NCBI GenBank assembly: GCA_029571425.1
Contig: JAKPSR010000258.1
Location: 1-6,686, forward strand
From: Spirochaetota bacterium
GTDB lineage: Bacteria > Spirochaetota > Spirochaetia > Treponematales > Treponemataceae
Direction of reading: 5' to 3'
Length of the DNA: 6,686 nucleotides
Position numbers and translations under genes: made by a program. Shown piece by piece: positions 1 to 5,869 of this stretch (positions within the stretch are counted from its first letter, which is position 1; each line of letters opens with the position of its first letter). The notes beneath the pieces were generated by a model. The model was not told where the DNA came from. It made no database searches and saw nothing but the letters and a program-made list of their open reading frames with translations.

Positions 1-789
1 GCCGCCCTCGAGGGCGAACCGCGCCCGCCCATCGTCGCCGAAGCCCTCGAGCTCGGCGGCGATCAGGTTCATCTGCGGCGTGCCGATGAAGCCGGCGACG
101 AACTTGTTCGACGGATTGTCGTACAGCCCGATGGGGTTGTCCACCTGCTGAATGATGCCGTCCTTCATCACCACGATCCGGTCGCCCATCGTCATGGCTT
201 CGATCTGGTCGTGCGTGACGTAGATCATGGTCGCCTTGAGGCGGTTGTGCAGGTCGGAAATCTCGGTGCGCATCTGGACGCGGAGCTTCGCGTCGAGGTT
301 CGAGAGGGGCTCGTCGAAGAGGAAGACCTTCGGGTTGCGGACGATGGCGCGGCCGACGGCGACGCGCTGCCTCTGGCCGCCGGAGAGGGCCTTCGGTTTC
401 CGCTCAAGGAGCTTCTCGATGTCGAGGATACGGGCGGCCTCGTGGACGCGGCGCTCGATCTCCTTCTTGTCGGTCTTGCGGATCATGAGCCCGAACGCCA
501 TGTTGTCGTACACGGACATATGCGGATAAAGCGCGTAGTTCTGGAAAACCATCGCGATGTTCCGGTCCTTCGGGGGGATGTCGTTCATCCGCTCGCCGTC
601 GATGAAAAGATCACCCTCGGAGATCTCCTCGAGACCGGCGACCATGCGGAGGGTGGTGGACTTACCGCACCCGGATGGGCCGACGAAAACGACGAATTCC
701 TGATCGTCGACGATGATGTTGGCGTTATCGACGGCGCGAACCGTGCCATCGTACACCTTGCTAATGCCCTTCAACTCTACCTTTGCCAT
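1..789 (-). CDS. ABC importer ATP-binding subunit, MalK/UgpC/MsmX type (3' end outside window)
   Basis: This is the cytoplasmic ATPase that would power a binding-protein-dependent importer, in this subfamily usually for sugars or glycerol-3-phosphate. The first 263 residues are visible. They include Walker A GPSGCGKST (37-45), Q-loop Q83 in VFQNYALYPHM, signature LSGGQ (135-139), Walker B VFLFDEP (155-161), D-loop SNLDA (163-167) and the switch histidine H193 in VTHDQ. FIGTPQMNL follows near residue 240, which is typical of the CUT1 group just before the C-terminal regulatory (TOBE) domain. That domain is lost beyond the window edge; full-length relatives have about 360-370 residues. The start at 789 is fixed by GGAGG (796-800) and by the usual MAKVELKGISKVY opening. 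No permease or binding-protein gene lies nearby, so it could be a shared orphan ATPase like MsmX, or its partners may lie downstream. Substrate unknown. Family assignment is near certain. Confidence 0.95.
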   Translation of the reverse strand, partial: MAKVELKGISKVYDGTVRAVDNANIIVDDQEFVVFVGPSGCGKSTTLRMVAGLEEISEGDLFIDGERMNDIPPKDRNIAMVFQNYALYPHMSVYDNMAFGLMIRKTDKKEIERRVHEAARILDIEKLLERKPKALSGGQRQRVAVGRAIVRNPKVFLFDEPLSNLDAKLRVQMRTEISDLHNRLKATMIYVTHDQIEAMTMGDRIVVMKDGIIQQVDNPIGLYDNPSNKFVAGFIGTPQMNLIAAELEGFGDDGRARFALEGG

Positions 790-823
790 TTAAGGCCTCC
801 TAGAAAATTATCTTATGGCTACC

Positions 824-853
824 ATTGTACGGGTGATGGCCCCTTCCTGTCAA
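824..853 (-). promoter_or_regulatory. sigma70-type promoter of the ABC ATPase gene
   Basis: On the minus strand a perfect -35 box TTGACA (848-853) is followed after 18 nt by TACAAT (824-829, five of six matches to TATAAT). A transcript would start near 817, leaving about 27 nt before the ATG at 789, with GGAGG inside that leader. The TGA stop of the upstream DUF554 gene (850-852) lies within the -35 box. This suggests the ATPase can be transcribed apart from the upstream operon. I see no terminator between the two genes, so read-through is also possible. Confidence 0.7.
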
Positions 854-1584
854 ACGAAAAAGGCCGCGATGCGGGAGATTATCGGGTCTAAAAGAACAAA
901 GGCGACGGTAAAGGCCAGGGCCGGGAGGTAATTAGCCGTCTTAAGCTTTCTGAGGCTTAAGAGGTTAACCCCAATCATGATGACGAAGGCCCCGCCGATG
1001 CCGGTTAGCTCGGCGACCATTTGGTCGGTCACGAAGGGCTTCAGGAGACCCGACGCCAGGGTAAGCAGGCCTTGATAGAGGAGTATCGATAGGGCCGAGA
1101 AGGCGGTCCCGATCCCCATGGCGGCCCCGAAGACGATCGACATAAAGCCGTCGAGAACGGATTTCGTCAGGAGGATCGTGTAATCCCCCTCGGTACCGGC
1201 CTTGAAGGAGCCGACGATGGCCATCGCTCCCACGCAAAAGAGGACGGAGGCGTTGAGGAAGGCGTACGCGAAGCGGCTTGTCCCGCCCGGCTTTCCGACG
1301 CCCGCGCCCCCCCCGCCGAAGCGGCGCTCGAGCTGGCGCCCAACCCACAGGATCTTCCCGTCGATATCCCACCAGGTGCCGAGGATGCCGCCCAATATAA
1401 GGGCAAGGGCGAGATAGATCACGTTCTCGCCCTTAAAGGCCATTTGAAACCCGATGACGAGGGTGACGATCCCGGCTCCCGAGCAGATGACGTCGGAGAC
1501 CTCCTCGGAGATTCTCCGCGCGAACGCGATGCCCAATACGGACCCGACGACGATAGCGACGCAGTTAACGATGGTGGCGAGCAT
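850..1584 (-). CDS. DUF554 family membrane protein (YqgA/YdfK-like)
   Basis: A 244-residue polytopic inner-membrane protein of the DUF554 family, whose biochemical function is unknown to me. The length fits the family (about 225-245). Family features are the opening helix with IVNCVAIVVGSVLG (5-18), a central CVGAMAIVGSFKAG (117-130) and KSVLDGFMSIVFGAAMGIG (141-159), followed by LLYQGLLTLAS. Hydrophobic segments lie roughly at 4-21, 36-50, 55-71, 108-128, 144-176, 195-211 and 220-243. A basic, glycine-rich loop (82-104) separates the two halves. The start at 1584 lies 9 nt after the stop of the upstream transporter gene and has no good Shine-Dalgarno sequence, so translational coupling is likely. 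It is the third gene of a tight transporter cluster. A role in small-molecule or ion transport is only guilt by association. Confidence 0.9.
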   Translation of the reverse strand: MLATIVNCVAIVVGSVLGIAFARRISEEVSDVICSGAGIVTLVIGFQMAFKGENVIYLALALILGGILGTWWDIDGKILWVGRQLERRFGGGGAGVGKPGGTSRFAYAFLNASVLFCVGAMAIVGSFKAGTEGDYTILLTKSVLDGFMSIVFGAAMGIGTAFSALSILLYQGLLTLASGLLKPFVTDQMVAELTGIGGAFVIMIGVNLLSLRKLKTANYLPALAFTVAFVLLDPIISRIAAFFV

Positions 1585-1593
1585 GATGGGAGA

Positions 1594-2826
1594 TCATACC
1601 CCTCGCGCCGGCCGGGCGTCAACGAGAACGCGGCCGAGGGCGAAGGCTATCGCGATCCCGATGAGGGGGAAAGCGGTGAACGTGACGAACAGGGCGCGGT
1701 AGCCGAGTAGGTCGATGACGAGACCGCCGAGCACGTTCCCGAGGACGGAGGCGATCCCGACGGACACCGAGGTGTACAGGGTTAAACCCACCGCGGTTAG
1801 CCTGGACGACACGCGCTCGGTCACGAAGACGACGGCGGCGGGATGGAAGAGGCCGAAGCATACCGAGTGGAATAGCTGGCCCGCGACGGCGCCGCCAAAG
1901 CTCGGGAAGGCCGCGTACACGAGGTTTCGCGCGCCTATCGCGACCAATGAGGCGAGGATGATAGGCACGGTCCCGAAGCGGCGGATAAAGCGGCCCGAGA
2001 GAAACATGAAGGGAACCTCGGCCGCCGCCGAAAGAGCCCAGAGCCCGGCATAGGAATTAAGACCGAGGTACTCTTGAACGTATAGGGAAAAAAATCGCTG
2101 CGACGGGGTCAAGCCGAGAAATCCGAGAAAGAAAAGGCTAATACCTATCCAAAACGAGGGCGAGAAACCCCGGTCGAGAAAAGGAAGACGAGGGCGCGCC
2201 GTCACGGGCGTCGGGGAGGCGCTTCCCGCGCCTTGAGAGTCGTTCCCCGCGCCGTTGGCGGCATTCCCCGCGCGCGGCGCCGTCTGCCGAGGCCGAAGAA
2301 GGCCCGGGATGAAGGCGACGGAGACGGCGAGAAGGGCCGTCGGGATACCCATCCAGAGGGCGATCGACTTGGGCGAGTCCGGATCGATGAGCCGGGTGAA
2401 TTGAAACAGCACGGTGATGCAGACGAAGCCCACGGTCCCGAGCACCCGAACCTTCCCGTAGTTCGTCGCCTTGGGGCCAAGGGATCGGGAAACGAACGCA
2501 TCGGCGACGGGAACCGTTCCCTTAAAGCCGACCGCGAAGACCATCAGGGCCGCGGCCGTCACCCCGAACGAGGGGAATGCCACGAGGGGCGGAAGCACGA
2601 GAACCATCATGACCGCGAGCAGGATCAACACCAACCCGTAGTTGCCCTTGCGGTCTACCTTCGAGCTGATGAAGACCGGGAACAAGAGCCCGGCCCCCTC
2701 GAACAGTCCCTGCAGGACGCCGATCATGGTGGGACCGTACCCAAGGTCGTGAAGAAGTATGGGGAGATAGGTATTGACCACCCCATAAGTCGCGAAGATT
2801 AGGAAGAGCGGTATTCCCATCGACAT
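1594..2826 (-). CDS. major facilitator superfamily transporter, HcaT/LacY-like (MFS_1_like)
   Basis: A 410-residue, probably 12-helix secondary transporter of the inner membrane. The layout matches the family related to the 3-phenylpropionate carrier HcaT and nucleoside/H+ symporters. It starts with a short N-terminus and TYLPILLHDLGYGPTMIG (19-36). A motif-A-like loop follows, KVDRKGNYG (56-64), and YGKVRVLGTVGF (123-134) corresponds to the family's YGRIRLWGSIGF. The second half has FFSLYVQEYLG (245-255), the AEVPFMFLSGRFIRRFG stretch (269-285), and GLTLYTSVSVGIASVLGN (347-364). The loop between helices 6 and 7 is long and carries a heptapeptide repeat (186-206). Substrate unknown. The gene starts 3 nt after the stop of the ferritin-like/VIT gene. 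A second ATG two codons on (2820) is also possible. Neither start has a well-spaced Shine-Dalgarno; GGGGG at 2841-2845 is 14 nt away. Coupled translation with the upstream gene is therefore likely. Confidence 0.9.
   Translation of the reverse strand: MSMGIPLFLIFATYGVVNTYLPILLHDLGYGPTMIGVLQGLFEGAGLLFPVFISSKVDRKGNYGLVLILLAVMMVLVLPPLVAFPSFGVTAAALMVFAVGFKGTVPVADAFVSRSLGPKATNYGKVRVLGTVGFVCITVLFQFTRLIDPDSPKSIALWMGIPTALLAVSVAFIPGLLRPRQTAPRAGNAANGAGNDSQGAGSASPTPVTARPRLPFLDRGFSPSFWIGISLFFLGFLGLTPSQRFFSLYVQEYLGLNSYAGLWALSAAAEVPFMFLSGRFIRRFGTVPIILASLVAIGARNLVYAAFPSFGGAVAGQLFHSVCFGLFHPAAVVFVTERVSSRLTAVGLTLYTSVSVGIASVLGNVLGGLVIDLLGYRALFVTFTAFPLIGIAIAFALGRVLVDARPARGV
2209..2271 (-). repeat. 21-bp imperfect tandem repeat (3 copies) inside the MFS gene
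   Basis: Three consecutive 21-nt units encode the heptapeptides AGNAANG, AGNDSQG and AGSASPT (residues 186-206) in the cytoplasmic loop joining the two halves of the transporter. On the plus strand each unit carries TTCCCCGCGCC or a near copy (near 2223, 2243 and 2264). The unit length is a multiple of three, so copy-number change would keep the frame. It is a flexible linker expansion rather than a domain. Confidence 0.65.
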
Positions 2827-2829
2827 AGG

Positions 2830-3714
2830 CTAGATCGTTACCCCCAGAAAGTGCTTAACCGCGAGGCCAACGCCGAAGGAAAGGACGGTGACGCCCATGC
2901 TGACGACGAACATCTCGAGGAAGTGGCGGCGGAACGGAAGGTCCTTTGCCGTGCAGAGATAGTAATTAAAGCCGACGATGATCAACACGACCACCGATAG
3001 GGTTAGGCCGAGGGCGAGAAGATAGTTCTCCAAAAGAAGGAAAGGAAGAACCAGAAGGATCACGGTCACGATGTAGGCGACCCCGGTGTAGAGGGAGGAC
3101 TTCCAGGGGATTAACTCGCTTTCGGCATCCGAGCGCTGCGAAAGGTACTCGGACGCGGCCATAGAGAATGAAGCCGCGATGCCCGTAATGAGCCCGGTAA
3201 GTGCGATGAGCCGGGAATCTTGGAAGGCGAAGGTAAAGCCGGCAAGCGCCCCGGTAAGCTCGACGAGTGCGTCGTTAAGGCCCAGGACGACCGAGCCCGC
3301 GTACTTGAGCCGTTCCTCGTCGATCATGGCGATCAGGGCGTCCTCGTGGGCGTCCTCCTCTGCGATGATGGCCTTGGCGTCGGGGAAAAGATCAAGGATG
3401 GAACCGTACCCCACTTGGGCCTGTCCCTCCCCTTTCTCGAGCGTCTTTATAGCGAAGGTAAGCCCGAGAAAGCGCGCGATGAAAAAGAAGACGGAGACGC
3501 GGAGTCGGTCGGGACCGACGTCTTTATTGGTCACGGCCCGCCATCGCGCGGCGTGCCGCGCTTCCTCGGCCGCCATTCGCGCCAGCACCTCGGCGTTTTT
3601 TCGGTCGCTCAATCGGTCGGCGAGCCGCTGATAGATCGCCGCGCTCGTCTCCTCGTCACGCTGGAAAGCGACGATGCGACGCATCGTCTTCCGGTCGATT
3701 GTATCCGCTTCCAT
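2830..3714 (-). CDS. ferritin-like (rubrerythrin) domain fused to VIT1/CCC1 iron/manganese transporter
   Basis: A 294-residue membrane protein. Residues 10-135 form a ferritin-like four-helix diiron domain with candidate ligands E21/E22, E51-x-x-H54, E93/E96 and E120-x-x-H123. Residues 138-294 form a five-helix VIT1/CCC1 transporter. LGLNDALVELTGALAGFTFA (144-163) is helix 1 and SMAASEYLSQRSD (184-196) is the conserved end of helix 2; further helices lie at about 207-228, 231-254 and 269-290. The family moves Fe2+ or Mn2+ out of the cytoplasm. Fusions of this kind, such as MbfA and Er-VIT1, export iron or load it for detoxification. The long metal-binding loop that plant VIT1 has between helices 2 and 3 is missing, and the N-terminal domain presumably replaces it. 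I chose the ATG at 3714 because AAGGAG lies 5 nt upstream (3720-3725); an upstream ATG at 3774 would add 20 residues without family similarity. It leads the coupled transporter cluster. No Fur-type operator was recognised. Confidence 0.93.
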   Translation of the reverse strand: MEADTIDRKTMRRIVAFQRDEETSAAIYQRLADRLSDRKNAEVLARMAAEEARHAARWRAVTNKDVGPDRLRVSVFFFIARFLGLTFAIKTLEKGEGQAQVGYGSILDLFPDAKAIIAEEDAHEDALIAMIDEERLKYAGSVVLGLNDALVELTGALAGFTFAFQDSRLIALTGLITGIAASFSMAASEYLSQRSDAESELIPWKSSLYTGVAYIVTVILLVLPFLLLENYLLALGLTLSVVVLIIVGFNYYLCTAKDLPFRRHFLEMFVVSMGVTVLSFGVGLAVKHFLGVTI

Positions 3715-3812
3715 CGCTACTCCTTCGCCCTTCCCCCGCCGTCCCACCCAAGACGCGCGGCAGTGGCTCCCCAAACCCTACCGCATTTCGGGGGAAGAGT
3801 AAAGGAAGAATG

Positions 3813-4274
3813 CTAAAAAGCGGGGATCGGCTCGGGATTCGCCGCGAAGACCGCTCCTTCCTCGCCAACGAGGGCATCGTCCGCGTCGGACGCGGGCTCG
3901 GCTACCGCGTCGAGGGCCTCGGCGCCCGCGGCGTTCTGCTTTCCCTTCGCGAGGGGCCTAAACTCGACGTGCTCGGCGACGACCTTGATCTTCGAGTAGT
4001 TCTTCCCATCAGTGCCCGTCCATCGGTCCTGCTTGAGCCGCCCGACGACGCGGACGCCGCGGCCCTTCGCGAGGGTCTTTCCGCACGTCTCCGCGAGTTT
4101 CGCCCAGCTCTCGACCTCGAAGAACGAGGTTTCCTGCTCAAGCTGGTCATCCTGGCGGTAAAAGCGATTGGACGCGATCGAGAAATTGCAGACGGGCGTT
4201 CCCTTCGGCGTTTCCTTGAGAACCGGGTCTCGGACGATGTTCCCTTCGATTAAAATGGAATTGAGAGCGTTCAT
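3813..4274 (-). CDS. ssb: single-stranded DNA-binding protein
   Basis: A 153-residue cytoplasmic SSB that coats single-stranded DNA in replication, repair and recombination. The OB fold spans about 1-108, from LNSILIEGNIVRDP (4-17) through CNFSIASNRF (29-38) and FFEVESWAKLAE (51-62) to GRGVRVVGRLKQDRW (71-85) and AEHVEF (100-105). A disordered, Ala- and acid-rich tail follows. The tail ends PEPIPAF instead of the usual acidic tip ending IPF, so an alanine separates the last proline and phenylalanine. The start at 4274 is set by GGAGG (4280-4284) five nt upstream; the open frame continues to 4346 but the extension is not SSB-like. Only 98 nt separate it from the next gene, with no obvious terminator, so it may share a transcript. 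The sequence resembles spirochaete SSBs from memory. The common rpsF/rpsR neighbours are not next to it here. Confidence 0.95.
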   Translation of the reverse strand: MNALNSILIEGNIVRDPVLKETPKGTPVCNFSIASNRFYRQDDQLEQETSFFEVESWAKLAETCGKTLAKGRGVRVVGRLKQDRWTGTDGKNYSKIKVVAEHVEFRPLAKGKQNAAGAEALDAVAEPASDADDALVGEEGAVFAANPEPIPAF

Positions 4275-4526
4275 AGATTCCTCCAGAATAGGTTTGTTTC
4301 GGACTTCCTCCGCCGCGCGCCGAACGGGACAGTCCGTTTTCGACAACTTATGTATAGGGCGAATTTAAAGATTTGGCCTGGTTTCACGATACAGAGTCGA
4401 AAGAAAACGACCAACCCCGACGTGCCCTCGGGAATACGGCGATATTGCGGATTCTCCAAATATTTTTGCCGTTTACTGCTTCCATGTAGACGCGATTCAC
4501 GGTAATCATCAATTAAGGAGTACTGT
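4275..4526. other. divergent intergenic region between ssb and the metallo-hydrolase gene
   Basis: These 252 nt must hold promoters for both outward-facing genes. The part at 4441-4500 is about 42% GC. Toward ssb, the minus strand offers TATACA (near 4348-4353) as a possible -10 box, but no fitting -35 box lies 16-18 nt away. Toward the plus-strand gene I find no convincing box pair. An imperfect inverted sequence centred on GGACAGTCC sits at about 4321-4342. I see no RNA gene or conserved small gene here. Confidence 0.5.
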
Positions 4527-5318
4527 ATGAAGCACGGCATTAGTATTGCAATATCCTTCGCACTCATCCTCGCGAGCTGTTCAGGCAAGACGACGGCAGT
4601 CGATCCCTCGCCGCCAAAACCAAAACTGGTATTGCCGATTGTCGGTAACGCCACGGGCAAGGTACAGATTCAAACGGTTTCCGGCTCGATGGGATACCCG
4701 TACAATTCCTACGCCATTACGTCAGTCGAGGGCGAGACGGTCATCGTCGACCCGACCGAGATGCCTTCGCGCGCGCTGGTCGACCTCAAGCCCGCCGCGA
4801 TCGTGAGTACCCACGGCCACATGGACCATGTGGACCCGAAGTACACGGGATCCTATGATTGCCAGAAAATCTCATATACAAAGGCCGACATCAAGACGCG
4901 GGACTTCCGTATCTACACCGTGCTCTCGTGCCACCAAGGCAACGTCATCGGGACGTCGAACGTCGTCATCGTTTTCGAGGTTAACGGGCTTCGAATCGCG
5001 CACATGGGCGATATCGGGCAGGACGCGCTCACCGACGATCAGCTCAAGGAGATCGGCAAGATCGACATCGCCTTCATGCAGTTCGAGAATAACTGGTCAA
5101 GCATGCGGCTCGCGAGCGAAAAGGGCTTTAAGCTGATCGAGCAGTTGCGGCCCGCGGTTATCGTCCCAACCCACTACTCGGACGCGGCCCTCCCGGTGCT
5201 TGAGAAAAAATACGGAAAGATAACCGATTTTACCAACGTCGTCGCCGTATCGAAGGCCGACATCCCCGCGACGCCGCTGACGGTATGGAGGATACTGAAC
5301 ACCCATAAGTATCAGTGA
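4527..5318 (+). CDS. lipoprotein with metallo-beta-lactamase fold (UlaG-like hydrolase)
   Basis: A 263-residue protein with a lipoprotein signal: KH, a hydrophobic stretch (5-16) and lipobox LASC with C18 as the lipidated cysteine. A Pro/Lys linker (27-37) precedes the catalytic domain. The metal site is visible as THGHMDH (H96, H98, D100, H101), probable H136 in LSCHQGN, D162 in HMGDIGQ and H216 in VPTHYSD. This pattern fits the Lactamase_B_2 group (UlaG/UPF0173-like), which hydrolyses phosphoesters or lactones; substrate unknown. Most UlaG-like enzymes are cytoplasmic, so surface or periplasmic anchoring is notable. AAGGAG (4515-4520) is 6 nt from the ATG. The gene stands alone, divergent from ssb, and a strong hairpin follows 49 nt after the stop. 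Fold and lipobox are clear; the reaction is not. Confidence 0.9.
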   Translation: MKHGISIAISFALILASCSGKTTAVDPSPPKPKLVLPIVGNATGKVQIQTVSGSMGYPYNSYAITSVEGETVIVDPTEMPSRALVDLKPAAIVSTHGHMDHVDPKYTGSYDCQKISYTKADIKTRDFRIYTVLSCHQGNVIGTSNVVIVFEVNGLRIAHMGDIGQDALTDDQLKEIGKIDIAFMQFENNWSSMRLASEKGFKLIEQLRPAVIVPTHYSDAALPVLEKKYGKITDFTNVVAVSKADIPATPLTVWRILNTHKYQ

Positions 5319-5367
5319 GACGGAGCCGGCCATGACCTCGGCCGCAATCGCGTAGGCGCATAAACCG

Positions 5368-5401
5368 AGGCGCGGGGATCTACTTCCCCGCGCCTTGTCT
5401 T
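5368..5401 (+). terminator. probable intrinsic terminator of the metallo-hydrolase gene
   Basis: A perfect 11-bp inverted repeat, AGGCGCGGGGA (5368-5378) and TCCCCGCGCCT (5385-5395), encloses a 6-nt loop and is followed by TTGTCTT. The stem is very GC-rich and begins 49 nt after the stop codon. The T-tract is short and interrupted, so termination may be partial. The minus-strand side reads into CGGTTTATG, so it may act weakly in that direction as well. Confidence 0.65.
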
Positions 5402-5405
5402 GCAC

Positions 5406-5507
5406 GCCCGCGGCTCGCGCCGACGTAACGAAGGCGAGACCCAGCGCCGTTTCCGCGCAGAGGATGACCGTGGTGTAAAGCGTGAATCCCGCGAGCGTTA
5501 TGACGAA
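5406..5507 (-). pseudogene. possible decayed fragment of a major facilitator transporter
   Basis: A 34-codon minus-strand frame beginning just after an in-frame TAA (5508-5510) encodes a hydrophobic stretch containing LAGFTLYTTVILCAETALG. It aligns with AVGLTLYTSVSVGIASVLG (residues 345-363) of the transporter at 1594-2826, with about 8 of 18 positions identical. The underlying DNA matches at about 24 of 35 bases over the best part by eye. No start codon, no upstream half and no family sequence after it are present, and the terminator hairpin follows. I read it as the remnant of a related gene; a chance hydrophobic frame is the alternative. Confidence 0.25.
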
Positions 5508-5580
5508 TTATCCGTCCGTTACTATCCCGAGTCAAAACTGCTTGCTCGAGCGCATCAAACGTTAGCTCCGCGCTCATAGA
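5488..5580 (-). pseudogene. possible broken transposase fragment (IS3-like DDE domain)
   Basis: In a different minus-strand frame from the neighbouring remnant, a stretch of about 30 residues contains LTFDALEQAVLTRD, then GRIIRHNARG. This resembles the part of IS3-family OrfB around the second catalytic aspartate, where a helix like LVLDALEQAVWTR precedes GLIHHSDRGSQY. Here the HSD aspartate would be an asparagine, and neither side continues as transposase. No terminal inverted repeats or target duplication were found. This rests on remembered family sequence only and is tentative. The frame overlaps the facilitator-like remnant over about 20 nt, so the true junction lies near 5490-5510. Confidence 0.22.
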
Positions 5581-5840
5581 CTGGAAGAAAAAGAACGTAT
5601 GACAACAGGGCCCTCGCGAAGAGGGGGCGAACATTAATCTCCATATCAAGATCCCTCTGGGTAAGGTATTTCACCAAAGAAGAGAGCTCGATATCCGGTT
5701 GTTTAACAATATATTGAGAGAAAAACCATCCCATATACTCGTCGTGCTCTCAAAAGGCCAAGGCAATTCAAGGTTTTCAACAATAATTTAACTTCTGCGC
5801 AATGGTAAGTCACAAGCCGATCACTGACAGGAAATCCATG

Positions 5841-5869
5841 TTGACAAACCGTGCTGCGTATAGTACTAT
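5841..5869 (+). promoter_or_regulatory. near-consensus sigma70 promoter of the padR-HAAS operon
   Basis: A perfect TTGACA (5841-5846) is followed by a 17-nt spacer and TACTAT (5864-5869). This is the best-looking promoter in the window. Transcription would begin at about 5875-5877, only about 8-10 nt before the ATG at 5885. A strong promoter held down by its own repressor fits the operator-like repeats that overlap it. Confidence 0.8.

Larger units (their letters stand above)
5402..5840. other. gene-poor stretch with apparent gene remnants and AT-rich DNA
   Basis: No intact gene is supported here. The left third keeps high GC and contains the two remnants listed separately. From about 5640 the GC content falls to about 43% (5641-5820), against about 62% in a sampled line of the preceding gene. 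A 59-codon minus-strand frame from ATG 5734 to TGA 5555 encodes a plausible-looking peptide (MGWFFSQYIVKQPDIELSSL at its start). It has no convincing ribosome site, overlaps the transposase-like frame, and I do not recognise it. The mixture suggests an old insertion or deletion site. Confidence 0.5.

Noticed and set aside
211..891. Long plus-strand open frame opposite the ABC ATPase
   Set aside because: It is antisense to a gene with every ATPase motif intact; its Asp/Val/Leu-rich product reflects high third-position GC.
2233..2802. 189-codon plus-strand frame opposite the facilitator gene
   Set aside because: The product is low-complexity Arg/Glu/Asp/Gly text with no domain, and the opposite strand encodes a clear transporter.
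3715..3774. Longer start for the ferritin-VIT fusion at 3774
   Set aside because: The 20 extra residues (Arg/Gly-rich) are not family-like and the ATG at 3714 has AAGGAG at 5 nt.
3770..3796. Hairpin between ssb and the ferritin-VIT gene (CCCCAAA with TTTCGGGG)
   Set aside because: The stem is short with a bulge, a 10-nt loop and no T-tract, so I do not call a terminator.
4275..4346. Longer start for ssb at 4346
   Set aside because: The OB fold begins at MNALNSILIEGN directly after a GGAGG site; the extension covers that site.
4384..4402. LexA-like box near ssb (CTGT with a partial ACAG partner, minus strand)
   Set aside because: The second half reads ACCAG rather than ACAG at the right distance, so it falls short of a credible operator.
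4271..4660. 129-codon minus-strand frame across the divergent region
   Set aside because: It runs through the ssb ribosome site and opposite the lipoprotein signal of the metallo-hydrolase, and shows no family likeness.
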